DNA of 64,000 bases from positions 54,178 to 118,177 of the forward strand of contig CAIQHG010000083.1 in assembly GCA_903871545.1 (NCBI GenBank), written 5' to 3'. The stretch is from an uncultured Burkholderiales bacterium. GTDB taxonomy: Bacteria; Pseudomonadota; Gammaproteobacteria; Burkholderiales; Burkholderiaceae_C. The translations under genes and the position numbers were made by a program. The notes beneath the pieces were generated by a model. The model was not told the DNA's origin and made no database searches. It saw only the letters and a program-made list of their open reading frames with translations. Below are positions 8,398-17,101 of this stretch, piece after piece (the first letter of the stretch is position 1; every line of letters starts with the position of its first letter).

Positions 8398-9237
8398 GTG
8401 ATATCAACAGCATCCACCGAACCTGCGACGCTTAGTAAGAAGGCTATGCTGAGTATCAACAACCTTCAGGTCTTTTATGACCATGCGGTTGAGGCGGTGC
8501 GGGACGTCTCCCTTGAGGTTGGAGGCGGGCGCATTGTTGCGCTCTTAGGTAGCAACGGAGCCGGTAAATCTACCGTTCTCAAAGCGATAAGCGGGGTACT
8601 TTACCCCGAGGAAGGAGAGATCACCGGAGGAGGTGTCTCCTTCGCCGGTAAAGCTATCAACAAACTCCCTGCGCATGAGATTGTGCGTTTGGGCTTGGTG
8701 CAGGTACCCGAGGGCCGTCGCCTCTTTGATACTTTGACTGTAGAGGAGAATTTGCTAATGGGCGGCTACGTTCGTCCCTCATCTGAGTCCGCTGAGACCA
8801 TGGACAGCATTTTTAAACTGTTTCCCGCCATTGAGGCGCATCGCAACAGAGTTTCGGGCTATCTCTCGGGGGGGCAGCAGCAAATGGTGGCAATTGGTCG
8901 TGCCTTGATGGGTAAGCCTAAAATGCTGCTCCTTGATGAGCCCTCCCTTGGCTTAGCGCCGCAAATCATCTCTGAGATCTTCCAAGCGATTCGAAAGCTG
9001 CGCGATGAGAGTGGCCTCACTGTACTCTTGGTGGAGCAAAATGCGCAACTCGCTTTGTCAGTCGCCGATTACGGCTACTTTATGGAGCGTGGACGAGTGG
9101 TGCTGGACGATACCCCTCAAAAGTTACTGGCCAATGATGACGTGAAGGAGTTTTACCTAGGCGTTCAAGAGGGGGGCGAGCGCCGCAGTATGCGAGATAT
9201 CAAACACTACAAACGGCGCAAAAGGTGGCTGTCATGA
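8398..9237 (+). CDS. livF: Branched-chain amino acid-type ABC transporter ATPase (LivF-like)
   Basis: ATPase of the hydrophobic amino acid transporter family. Walker A GSNGAGKST, signature YLSGGQQQMV, Walker B MLLLDEPSLGLAPQ and the switch LLVEQNAQLAL are LivF hallmarks. The frame opens with GTG at 8398 and has an ATG at 8446 (MLSINNLQVFYD) that fits the usual LivF N terminus better; neither has a good ribosome binding site. An unusual basic tail (RRSMRDIKHYKRRKRWLS) extends past the normal end. The stop overlaps the livG start as ATGA. It is first in island A; the placement with CoA ligases suggests import of a carboxylic acid rather than leucine. Confidence 0.88.
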   Translation: MISTASTEPATLSKKAMLSINNLQVFYDHAVEAVRDVSLEVGGGRIVALLGSNGAGKSTVLKAISGVLYPEEGEITGGGVSFAGKAINKLPAHEIVRLGLVQVPEGRRLFDTLTVEENLLMGGYVRPSSESAETMDSIFKLFPAIEAHRNRVSGYLSGGQQQMVAIGRALMGKPKMLLLDEPSLGLAPQIISEIFQAIRKLRDESGLTVLLVEQNAQLALSVADYGYFMERGRVVLDDTPQKLLANDDVKEFYLGVQEGGERRSMRDIKHYKRRKRWLS

Positions 9238-10049
9238 GCTCCTCTACGCAGCTACTGGGCGCCTCCAACGCCACACCAATTCTCGAGTTCTCCAATGTCT
9301 CCAAGCGCTTCGGCGGCTTAGAGGCCCTTGGCGGCATTAACCTGAGCGTGATACAAGGAGAGATCTGCAGCGTGATAGGTCCCAACGGCGCGGGCAAGAC
9401 TACGCTTTTTAACCTTGCATCGTGTTTGCTTAAACCATCCGAGGGGAGTTTGAGTTTTGACGGAGAAGACATAAGTAATTTGCCGGCTCATAACCTGGCT
9501 AAACGCGGACTTGCGCGCACCTTTCAAAACCTCGCAGTGTTTAAACACGAGAGCGTGATGGATAACATTTTGATTGGTATGCATTCACGTTTAGATACGA
9601 ACATTTTCAGCGCAGCGGTCTTTTGGGGGGCCACCAGAAACGCTGAAATTCGCGCGAGAGAGACCGCAGAGGAAATCATTGAATTTTTAGAGATCGAGGC
9701 GATTCGTGATTTACCTGTGGGCACGCTTTCTTATGGCCTGCAAAAGAGAGTTGAGTTGGGCCGCGCCCTAGCGATGCAACCCAGGTTACTTTTGTTGGAC
9801 GAAATGGTCTCAGGCATGAATCAAGAGGAAACAGAAGATATCGCTCGTTTCATTTTGGATATTCGCGAGGAGCGAGGTGTAACCGTCATGATGATTGAGC
9901 ATGAAATGGGCATCGTGATGGATATTTCGGATCACGTGTGCGTGCTCAACTTTGGTCGAAAGATTGCCGACGCAACACCCGAAGGTGTATCAAAAGACCC
10001 GGCAGTCATTGCCGCATATCTAGGTCAAGAGTCAAAGGTCCAGGCATGA
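9234..10049 (+). CDS. livG: Branched-chain amino acid-type ABC transporter ATPase (LivG-like)
   Basis: Second ATPase of the Liv-type importer. Walker [10 protein letters not shown], the family-specific GLARTFQNLAVF, the signature LSYGLQKRVELGRAL and Walker B LLLLDEMVSG are visible. The start is the ATG at 9234, with AAAGG eight bases upstream, overlapping the livF stop by ATGA; a GTG three codons earlier is less likely. In this family LivG and LivF form a heterodimer on the LivH/LivM membrane pair. A CoA-ligase gene is inserted between the ATPase and permease genes. Confidence 0.9.
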   Translation: MSSSTQLLGASNATPILEFSNVSKRFGGLEALGGINLSVIQGEICSVIGPNGAGKTTLFNLASCLLKPSEGSLSFDGEDISNLPAHNLAKRGLARTFQNLAVFKHESVMDNILIGMHSRLDTNIFSAAVFWGATRNAEIRARETAEEIIEFLEIEAIRDLPVGTLSYGLQKRVELGRALAMQPRLLLLDEMVSGMNQEETEDIARFILDIREERGVTVMMIEHEMGIVMDISDHVCVLNFGRKIADATPEGVSKDPAVIAAYLGQESKVQA

Positions 10050-10113
10050 CCCTATTGCCACTGCTTAAGTACAAAGGTGTACGACAAAACTGCACACCCA
10101 CACAAGGCGCCCT

Positions 10114-12015
10114 ATGAGCCGCGCAGATCCCGCCATCGCAGATTTGCATGTACCACCAGGTTTGGCCGAGGGGCAAGCCACTATGCCCGGGTTACTCAGG
10201 CACCGTGCACGCACCACCCCTGAGCAGATTGCTTTGCGCGAAAAAACCCGGGGCATTTGGCAGGGCACAACCTGGCGGGGCTATTTTGAGAAGTCCCGCG
10301 CCTTTGCGCTCTATCTCAAATCACAGGGCTTTATGCCAGGGGACAAATTAATTATCGCCTCGGATGGGACGGCGGAGTGGTTTTTTGCCGATTTGGCTGC
10401 GCAGTCACTGGGCGGAGTTACCGTTGGCATATACCCGACCAACCCTTGGCCTGAGTTGCAGTACATTGCGCGCCATTGCCGCGCCAAAATCGCCGTTTGC
10501 GGCGATCAGGAACAGACCGATAAGGTGTTGAACGCCATGCGCCTAGAGGGAGGTCTGCCTGATATGCAACGCGTTTTAACCGTGGACTGGAAAGGCATGC
10601 GTCAATATACAGATAGTTGCCTGATGTCGTTTGCAAGCGCACTCCAAGAGGGTTTGCAACTGGCGGGTGACGAGCGCGCGTGCGCGTCCTTTGAGCAATC
10701 TATTGACGGTCTAAGACCCGAGCAAGACGCGCTCATTGTTTATACCTCGGGTACAACTGGAATGCCAAAGGGCGCCCGTATTTCGCACAGAGGAATTCTT
10801 TTGGACGCATGGGCACTGGGCCAAGTACAGGGCTTAGCGGGCAAACCCATGTCGGTTGTTTGTTATTTGCCGCTTTGCCACGTGGCAGAGCGGTTGATGT
10901 CACCCGTCATGCAACTGGCTTACGGGAGTGTGGTTTATTTTGCAGAGTCGATAGATACGGTGACTCAAAACCTGCGAGAAATCGGCCCCAGCTTTTTCTT
11001 TGGCGTGCCCCGTATCTGGGAAAAACTGCAGTACGAAATCCTCATCAAATCACGAGACGCCAAGCCCTTAGCCCAGTGGGCTTTTAATAAAGCTTTATCG
11101 ATCGGCACGCCCATTGCAGAGCGCACCATCGCAAACGCGGGCAAACCCTGCAGCCTTTGGGATGCATTCGTCAGTTGGTTTTTACGTGTCACAGTTTTTA
11201 GTAACCTCTTGGCCAGTATTGGACTAGACCGCACGTGGATATCGATGACAGGTGGGGCGTCAATCTCACCCTCGGTCATATTATTTTTTCGCGCCATGGG
11301 GGTGCCGATTTACCAGATTTACGGTATGACGGAGAGCAGTGGCGCAAGCCACGCGCAAACCAAAAGCATGTCCAAATTGGGTTGGTGCGGCCCGCCTTTG
11401 CCAGGCATTGTCGAGCAACGCGTGCTCCCCGATGGTGAGTTGCAGCTGCGTGGGCGTATCGTCTTCAATGGCTACTTGTATGACGAGGAAGCCACGCGAG
11501 AGGCTTTGCGGGGTGGATGGCTCAGTACGGGCGATGTGGTGGAGCTTGACGAGTCAAGCGCACAGGTGCAGATCATTGACCGCAAGAAGGCCATTTTGAT
11601 TACGAGTGGTGGCAAAAACATCACCCCCTCCCTCATTGAGAACACGCTCAAAGAGAGTCTGTACATTAGCGAGGCCGTGCTGCTTGGTGACAACCGGCAC
11701 TTTGTCTCAGCGCTCATCCAAATTGACCTGGATACGGTTGGTAAATGGGCTCAGGAGCGGGGTATGGCTTACACCACGTACGAGACGCTCGCTGCCTTAG
11801 AGGAGGTGAGGGGTCTGATTGCAAAAGACGTAGAGCGAGTTAACGCCCGTTTCTCGCGCGTAGAAAACATCCGCAAGTTTGTCATCCTTCGTAAACAGTT
11901 GGATCATGACGACGGGGAGCTCACGGCAACAATGAAGGTGCGTCGCAAAGTGATTGAGAAGAAGTTTGCGGCTGAAATCGATGAAATCTATGGACTAGAG
12001 AAGGCGCCTTCATGA
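10114..12015 (+). CDS. AMP-binding long-chain acyl-CoA synthetase-like ligase
   Basis: 633-residue adenylate-forming enzyme that activates a carboxylic acid to its CoA thioester via an acyl-AMP. The P-loop is VYTSGTTGMPKGARISH, the A5-type motif IYGMTESSGASH, and the hinge LSTGDVVELDESSAQVQIIDRKKA. Its length and architecture (VERVNARFSRVENIRKF near the C terminus) match bacterial FadD15/long-chain synthetases rather than short acetate ligases. It lies between livG and livH with a 4-base overlap into livH, which couples import to activation. In Atu systems the comparable role is that of AtuH, but orthology is not shown. Confidence 0.9.
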   Translation: MSRADPAIADLHVPPGLAEGQATMPGLLRHRARTTPEQIALREKTRGIWQGTTWRGYFEKSRAFALYLKSQGFMPGDKLIIASDGTAEWFFADLAAQSLGGVTVGIYPTNPWPELQYIARHCRAKIAVCGDQEQTDKVLNAMRLEGGLPDMQRVLTVDWKGMRQYTDSCLMSFASALQEGLQLAGDERACASFEQSIDGLRPEQDALIVYTSGTTGMPKGARISHRGILLDAWALGQVQGLAGKPMSVVCYLPLCHVAERLMSPVMQLAYGSVVYFAESIDTVTQNLREIGPSFFFGVPRIWEKLQYEILIKSRDAKPLAQWAFNKALSIGTPIAERTIANAGKPCSLWDAFVSWFLRVTVFSNLLASIGLDRTWISMTGGASISPSVILFFRAMGVPIYQIYGMTESSGASHAQTKSMSKLGWCGPPLPGIVEQRVLPDGELQLRGRIVFNGYLYDEEATREALRGGWLSTGDVVELDESSAQVQIIDRKKAILITSGGKNITPSLIENTLKESLYISEAVLLGDNRHFVSALIQIDLDTVGKWAQERGMAYTTYETLAALEEVRGLIAKDVERVNARFSRVENIRKFVILRKQLDHDDGELTATMKVRRKVIEKKFAAEIDEIYGLEKAPS

Positions 12016-12884
12016 ACTACTTCTTAAACCTCATGATGTCAGGCTTGGTGATCGGCTCTCTTTACGGGATGGTTGCAATGGGTTTTGCCATCATCTACCG
12101 TGCGACGGGTATGGTGAACTTTGCGCAGGGCGAGGTGATGATGCTCATTGCATACATGAGCTATACCTTTGCAACACTACCTGGGATGACTTTTATCCCC
12201 TTGCTTGTTTGCGTGTTGCTCGCCGCAATCGTCCTGGGTCTGGTGATTGAGTGGGCCTTTATACGCCCTATGTTGGGTGAGCCGATGTTCTCGCGTGTGA
12301 TGGTCACCATTGGTTTAGCAGTGGTGATTCGCTCTACAGTCATTTTGATCTGGGGCGTAGAGCCGACCGCTTTTCCAAGACCATTTGGCACTGCAGTCAT
12401 ACGCTTTGGTTCGATGGCGCTTTATCCGGGGCAAATTTTTTCACTGGTCTCGCTCGCCGTCTTATCCCTTGCGATGTGGCTCTTTTTCCGGCGCTCGCGC
12501 ATCGGTATTGCAATGCGAGCGACCTCCAATAACGAGACCACGGCGCTTTTGATGGGTATCAACGTTAAACGCATCAGCTCGATTGCTTGGGCTTTATCGG
12601 CGACTTTTGCCGCATTCTCAGGTTTGTCATTTTGTCTCATGTTTAGTCTGGAGCCTGAGATCTCACAAATGGGTTTGCGAGGCTTTCCAGCGACCATACT
12701 GGGTGGGCTCGACTCTGTAGTTGGGGGAGCTTTTGGTGGTCTTTTGATTGGCATTGCTGAGAACTTGGCTGGTGGATACTTAGGCCGAGGTTTAAAAGAG
12801 ATCGCCGGCTTTGTACTCATCATTTTTGTGTTGATGATCAAACCCTATGGGCTCTTTGGTCAACGTGAGATCGAGCGAGTCTGA
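12012..12884 (+). CDS. livH: Branched-chain amino acid-type ABC permease (LivH-like)
   Basis: 290-residue membrane permease with about eight hydrophobic segments. LivH features are GSLYGMVAMGFAIIYRATGMVNFAQGE at the N terminus and the cytoplasmic coupling loop RATSNNETTALLMGINV near residues 170-186. It starts at an ATG overlapping the ligase stop (ATGA) with AAGG eight bases upstream. The stop shares a base with the livM start. Partner of LivM in the membrane pore. Confidence 0.92.
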   Translation: MNYFLNLMMSGLVIGSLYGMVAMGFAIIYRATGMVNFAQGEVMMLIAYMSYTFATLPGMTFIPLLVCVLLAAIVLGLVIEWAFIRPMLGEPMFSRVMVTIGLAVVIRSTVILIWGVEPTAFPRPFGTAVIRFGSMALYPGQIFSLVSLAVLSLAMWLFFRRSRIGIAMRATSNNETTALLMGINVKRISSIAWALSATFAAFSGLSFCLMFSLEPEISQMGLRGFPATILGGLDSVVGGAFGGLLIGIAENLAGGYLGRGLKEIAGFVLIIFVLMIKPYGLFGQREIERV

Positions 12885-13930
12885 TGCGCACCCGTACCTA
12901 CCGTACCACATACGCGGACTTAGTTGCCCTGTCCCCCCACGCGGTCACCTGGGTGTGGGCGAGCCTTGGTATCACGGTGCTTATGCTTTTGCCCACTCTT
13001 TTGAGCGCCTTTGGACTCAATATGCTGACCGCAATATTCGTGACTTCTGTGGGCATCTTAGGTCTTAATTTGTTGTCTGGGGTTGCTGGACAAATCTCGC
13101 TTGGCCATGCAGGCTTCCTACTGATAGGTGCTTATGCCCAAGCCATACTGACAACGGACTATAGGGTGCCTTCTCTTTTGGCGATTTTTTTATCCGGACT
13201 TGTCGCAGCGGTGGCTAGCCTCGTGGTTGGGATTCCTTCTTTGCGGCTAAAGGGCCTGTACTTGGCGATCACGACGCTTGCCTTTACATTTATCGTGCGT
13301 CACATTGTTTTGTTTGCAGAGGGGATCACGCGGGGTTCTGCGGGTATGCCGCTTGAGGCGTTGTCTGTTTTCGGGTTCTCATTTAAGGGGGACACGCGCT
13401 TTTATTACGCAGCCCTTTTTATGGTGGTGCTCTTTATCCTCATCACCTTGAACCTAATGCGCTCGCGCATTGGACGTGCTTGGCTCGCGCTGCGGGACCA
13501 CGATACCGCAGCTCGTGCGATGGGTATTGAGCTGATGCGTTACAAATTGCTGGCTTTTATGGTCAGCTCCTTTTACACCGGTGTGGCGGGTGCGATGGTG
13601 GCGCTGCAGACACGGTTTATCAACGTGGATACGTTCAGTATTTTAATTAGCATTGAGGCGTTGGCCATGGTCATCGTGGGTGGGATGGGTCGGGTTCACG
13701 GCGCGATCCTTGGCACAGCGCTAATTATTTTTCTGCCTGAGCTGCTAAATATAAGTTTTGCAATGGCAGGAGACAGCTTTAAGACGCTCATGGCAGATCG
13801 CATTTATGAGGTCAAGGGAATGATGTACGGTGTTGTGATTTTGCTATTCCTCAGGCTCGAGCCTGAGGGAATGGCAGGTATTTGGCGCAAGCTAAAGAGG
13901 TTTTGGGTTCAATGGCCGCTATCGCAATAA
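12884..13930 (+). CDS. livM: Branched-chain amino acid-type ABC permease (LivM-like)
   Basis: 348-residue membrane protein. The family motif GLNLLSGVAGQISLGHAGFLLIGAY and the loop ALRDHDTAARAMGIELMRYK identify LivM. It begins at the ATG that shares its A with the livH stop codon. About 100 bases follow before the binding-protein gene. With LivH it forms the channel for the island A substrate. Confidence 0.92.
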   Translation: MRTRTYRTTYADLVALSPHAVTWVWASLGITVLMLLPTLLSAFGLNMLTAIFVTSVGILGLNLLSGVAGQISLGHAGFLLIGAYAQAILTTDYRVPSLLAIFLSGLVAAVASLVVGIPSLRLKGLYLAITTLAFTFIVRHIVLFAEGITRGSAGMPLEALSVFGFSFKGDTRFYYAALFMVVLFILITLNLMRSRIGRAWLALRDHDTAARAMGIELMRYKLLAFMVSSFYTGVAGAMVALQTRFINVDTFSILISIEALAMVIVGGMGRVHGAILGTALIIFLPELLNISFAMAGDSFKTLMADRIYEVKGMMYGVVILLFLRLEPEGMAGIWRKLKRFWVQWPLSQ

Positions 13931-14033
13931 TTGTTTCGCAGTCTGCGTGCAGGCGGGTATCCAAGCAAAGCATTCGTATGGGTCTGGAATCCCCCGGCCT
14001 CAGCGTTTTTCTGCATTTTTATAAGGAGACAAA

Positions 14034-15236
14034 ATGAGCAATAAATTAAAAAAGGCTTTTAATCGCCTCGCCCCTTGGTCCGTCGCTTTGTTTGTGGCGT
14101 GTGCCGGTATGCCTGCGCTTGCACAAGATGTAGGCGTCACAGCAACATAAATATTAATCGGAGAGGTGCAACCCATGTCTGGCCCCGCTTCATTGATTGG
14201 CAAGGCCGGCGCAGCAGGCTCTAAGCTAGCCATTGCTGAGATTAACGCAAGCGGTGGCATCAACGGACGTAAATTGCGTGCGATTTACGAGGACGACGGG
14301 TATGTGCCCGCGCGCTCGGTCTCTGCCGTGAAAAAGCTAATCGACTCGGATCAGGTATTTGGTCTAACAGGTACCACCGGTAGCTCGCACATGGTTGCAA
14401 TGCTGCCGACCATAGAGGAGGCGAAAATCCCGACCATGGTTCACATGGCACCAAACCCCGCGGTTGTGAGTCCGCGCCGCCCAACCGTGTTCATGATTGG
14501 CCCTGACTACGATTACGCAGGCTACGTGCCCATTCGGTACATGGTTGAGAAGATGAATAAAAAAGACGGCAAGTACGCCATTCTTTATCAAGACGATGAC
14601 TTTGGTAAAGCACTGCTTTCAGGCTACTTAAAGGCGGTCAAGCAATACGGGCTGACAAGTGTTGCCGAAATATCTTTTAAACGCGGCGCCAAAGACTTCT
14701 CAGCCGAAGTGTTAAGTCTCAAAGACAAGGGTGCTAATGCGGTATACCTGGGGACGCTCACAACTGAGTCTGCCTCCATCATGTCCGAATTTAGACGCCT
14801 GGATATGGACGTCACATTGGGTTCGTTGTGGGCGGGTCAACTCCCCGCCGCTGTAAAGCTTGCGGCCCCATCGGGTTACAAGTACTTGATCCCAGACTAT
14901 TACGCGTCCAACTACGATCCTGCTGGCCAGGCTTTGATGGAGAAGGCCAAGAGGTTCTTGAACGCAGACGACTACGCCAACTTTAATCGCTACACGGTGA
15001 GCGGCTATGTGGGCACGATGGTCTTTGCCGAGGGTATTCGCCGCTGCGGGGCAAACGTGACACGGGTCTGTGTGGTGAGTGAACTGAACAAGCTCCACAA
15101 CTTCTCAACGGGGGGGCTTAGCGGCCCTGTCTCTTTTGACAATCCAAAGGCCCAGGCTGTTTTGCCAATCAAGCTGTTTCAAACGGATCCTGAGAGCGGC
15201 ACAGTTAAATCGTTGACTGATTTCGTCGCTTATTAA
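14034..15236 (+). pseudogene. Liv-type substrate-binding protein interrupted by in-frame TAA
   Basis: Reading from the ATG at 14034, which has a strong AAGGAG ribosome binding site, the frame gives a signal peptide (MSNKLKKAFNRLAPWSVALF, cleavage near ALAQD) and then GVTAT before an in-frame TAA at 14148-14150 (codon 39). The same frame resumes with ILIGEVQPMSGPASLIGKAG and runs intact to 15236 as a periplasmic binding protein of the LivK/Peripla_BP_6 type. Family members usually have an acidic residue where the stop is, so one GAA to TAA change explains it. As read, secretion signal and receptor domain are separated: a nonsense mutation, a sequencing error, or readthrough. Restart at GTG 14166 or ATG 14175, behind GGAGAG, would give a cytosolic protein. 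No other decay is visible. Confidence 0.85.
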
Positions 15237-15265
15237 GAGTAAGAGGACGCCTTGCGCATAACACC

Positions 15266-16237
15266 ATGACTCTTGACACTTCCGCAGCTCCACCCACTCC
15301 AACAGCACCAACATCCCCTAGTGCGCAGACGGCTCTTGAGGGTCCAACCAGCAAAGCGCGGTATCGATCTGCATTTCGACCCGGACTTTTTGAAGGCAAG
15401 ACCGTTATCGTTACTGGAGGTGGGAGTGGTCTTGGGCGGTGCTCAGCTCATGAGTTGGCAAGCTTGGGCGCACACGTGGCCCTTGTGGGGCGTCAAAGCG
15501 CGAAGCTTGAAACGGTAGCCAAAGAGATATCAAGCATCTACCCGGAGCGTGCGGGTGACGTTAGCATCACTGTGTGTGATATTCGTGACGAAGCACAAGT
15601 CAAAGGGACTGTTGCCGATATTTTGCAAAAGCACGGCCGAATTGATGGACTTTTTAACTGCGCGGGCGGACAGTACCCGGCCAAGCTGCGCGACATCTCT
15701 TATAAGGGATGGGACGCCGTTGTGCGAAACAATCTGCACGGCACATTTCTTTTCTCGCGTGAGTGTTTTGTCCAGTGGATGGAGAACAACGGGGGAAGCA
15801 TTGTCAACATGCTTGCTGATATCTGGGGTGGTTTGCCCGGAATGGGGCACTCGGGTGCGGCGCGCGGCGGTGTGCTCACGTTGACGGAGACAGCGGCTTG
15901 TGAGTGGGGCTACGCGGGTGTGCGCGTGAACGCAGTGGCGCCGGGATGGATTGCCTCTGCGGGGATAGACACCTATGATGAGCACTACCGTGAACTGCTA
16001 CGCGGGTTGCGTACAAAGGTGCCATTGCAGCGCTTTGGCACCGAAGCCGAGCTCTCCTCTGCAGCAGTTTATTTGCTGTCAGAGGCTGCTGGATTTATCA
16101 GCGGAAGCGTCATTCGAGTGGACGGCGGTGTACCCACTGCAAGGCACTCCTGGAAGCTCCAACCAAGTCAGCGCAGTTTTGCATTTAACGGTTTCCCCCA
16201 ATACCAGCCCCCTGTCACTTTGAGCGACACCAATTGA
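15266..16237 (+). CDS. Short-chain dehydrogenase/reductase, PECR/DECR-like
   Basis: 323-residue SDR. The NADP-binding motif TGGGSGLG is at 50-57 and NCAGG at 131-135. At the catalytic position the usual YxxxK is replaced by HSGAARGGV (from His195), which closely matches peroxisomal trans-2-enoyl-CoA reductase (PECR) and the DECR group rather than alcohol dehydrogenases. The C terminus FISGSVIRVDGG is standard. A CoA-bound substrate, for example an enoyl- or dienoyl-CoA, is therefore likely. The N terminus has a Pro/Ala/Thr-rich extension of about 35 residues. In Atu clusters an SDR (AtuB or AtuG) sits in similar surroundings. The ribosome binding site is weak. Confidence 0.85.
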   Translation: MTLDTSAAPPTPTAPTSPSAQTALEGPTSKARYRSAFRPGLFEGKTVIVTGGGSGLGRCSAHELASLGAHVALVGRQSAKLETVAKEISSIYPERAGDVSITVCDIRDEAQVKGTVADILQKHGRIDGLFNCAGGQYPAKLRDISYKGWDAVVRNNLHGTFLFSRECFVQWMENNGGSIVNMLADIWGGLPGMGHSGAARGGVLTLTETAACEWGYAGVRVNAVAPGWIASAGIDTYDEHYRELLRGLRTKVPLQRFGTEAELSSAAVYLLSEAAGFISGSVIRVDGGVPTARHSWKLQPSQRSFAFNGFPQYQPPVTLSDTN

Positions 16238-16259
16238 TCTCGCATTTTAAGAAATAAAC

Positions 16260-17051
16260 ATGTCTCACGAATACTCCCAGTTACTTCTTGATAACAGAGG
16301 TGACGCCTTTCACATCACTATCAACCGTGCCTCAGAGCACAACACCATGACCGATGTGGTCATGCAAGAGCTAAGCGCCGCATTTCACCTTGCAGAGTCA
16401 ACTCAAGGCGTGCGCGCCATTGTGCTGAGCGGTGCGGGGGAACGGACTTTTTGTGCAGGGGGCAAACTAAAACCCACAGCCGATGGCTCGCCTTTTGCAC
16501 TTGAGCCCGGGCGCTTTGATAATCCGGTTGCCGAATTGTTCAGGACCATGGACCGCTGCAACTTGCCCATCATTGCAAGGGTCAACGGGGACGCTTACGG
16601 GGGGGGACTAGGCCTGATCTGTGCCTGCGACTTTGCGGTTGCAAGTGACGGTGCAAAGTTTGGTACCACTGAGGCTAAGGTGGGCGTTTTCCCCTTGATG
16701 ATTTTGCCCGTATTGATGCGTGTTATTGCGCGTCGCAGACTTTTGGAGATGTGTTTTTTTGCGCACCGATTTACTGCGCTTGAGGCTAAAGAGTTTGACA
16801 TCATCAATGAGGTGGTACCCCTCTCAGAGCTTGACGCAGCGGTTCAGGTGATGGTGGATAAATTAGCCGCCAACTCACCGGTTGCACTGCGAATGGGCCG
16901 GCGCGCTTTCTCTGCAGTGACGGATCTCTCGTTCTCAGATGCGCTTAACTTGGCGCAGGCAATTTTACCGATTCTTTCTCAAAGCGAAGACACAAAAGAG
17001 GGTATGAAAGCATTTGCCGAGCGTCGCCCCCCAGTTTGGCCCGGCCGATAA
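16260..17051 (+). CDS. Enoyl-CoA hydratase, LiuC/AtuE-like
   Basis: 263-residue crotonase. FCAGGKL and GDAYGGGLG (114-118) form the oxyanion hole. The first catalytic Glu position holds Gly, while the second is kept as Glu138 in FGTTEAKVGVFP. The following PLMILPVLMRVI replaces the usual GGGG-TQRL. As I recall them, bacterial methylglutaconyl-CoA hydratase (LiuC) and isohexenylglutaconyl-CoA hydratase (AtuE) share these traits, and both act on carboxylated 3-methyl-enoyl-CoA. With the AtuA and carboxylase genes next to it, hydration of a branched glutaconyl-type CoA is the likely role. The substrate chain length cannot be told. Confidence 0.85.
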   Translation: MSHEYSQLLLDNRGDAFHITINRASEHNTMTDVVMQELSAAFHLAESTQGVRAIVLSGAGERTFCAGGKLKPTADGSPFALEPGRFDNPVAELFRTMDRCNLPIIARVNGDAYGGGLGLICACDFAVASDGAKFGTTEAKVGVFPLMILPVLMRVIARRRLLEMCFFAHRFTALEAKEFDIINEVVPLSELDAAVQVMVDKLAANSPVALRMGRRAFSAVTDLSFSDALNLAQAILPILSQSEDTKEGMKAFAERRPPVWPGR

Positions 17052-17101
17052 ACCTTTGGCGACGTAGAGTAAAAAACAAAGAGCAGAAATATAGAGCACC
17101 A

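Noticed and set aside
15530..15985. 151-codon minus-strand frame
   Set aside because: Antisense shadow of the SDR gene, rich in His and Arg as expected from complementing GC-biased codons.
17036..17101. TTG-initiated extension of the AtuA protein
   Set aside because: Overlaps the hydratase gene and adds a basic, non-homologous stretch; ATG 17102 gives the usual N terminus.
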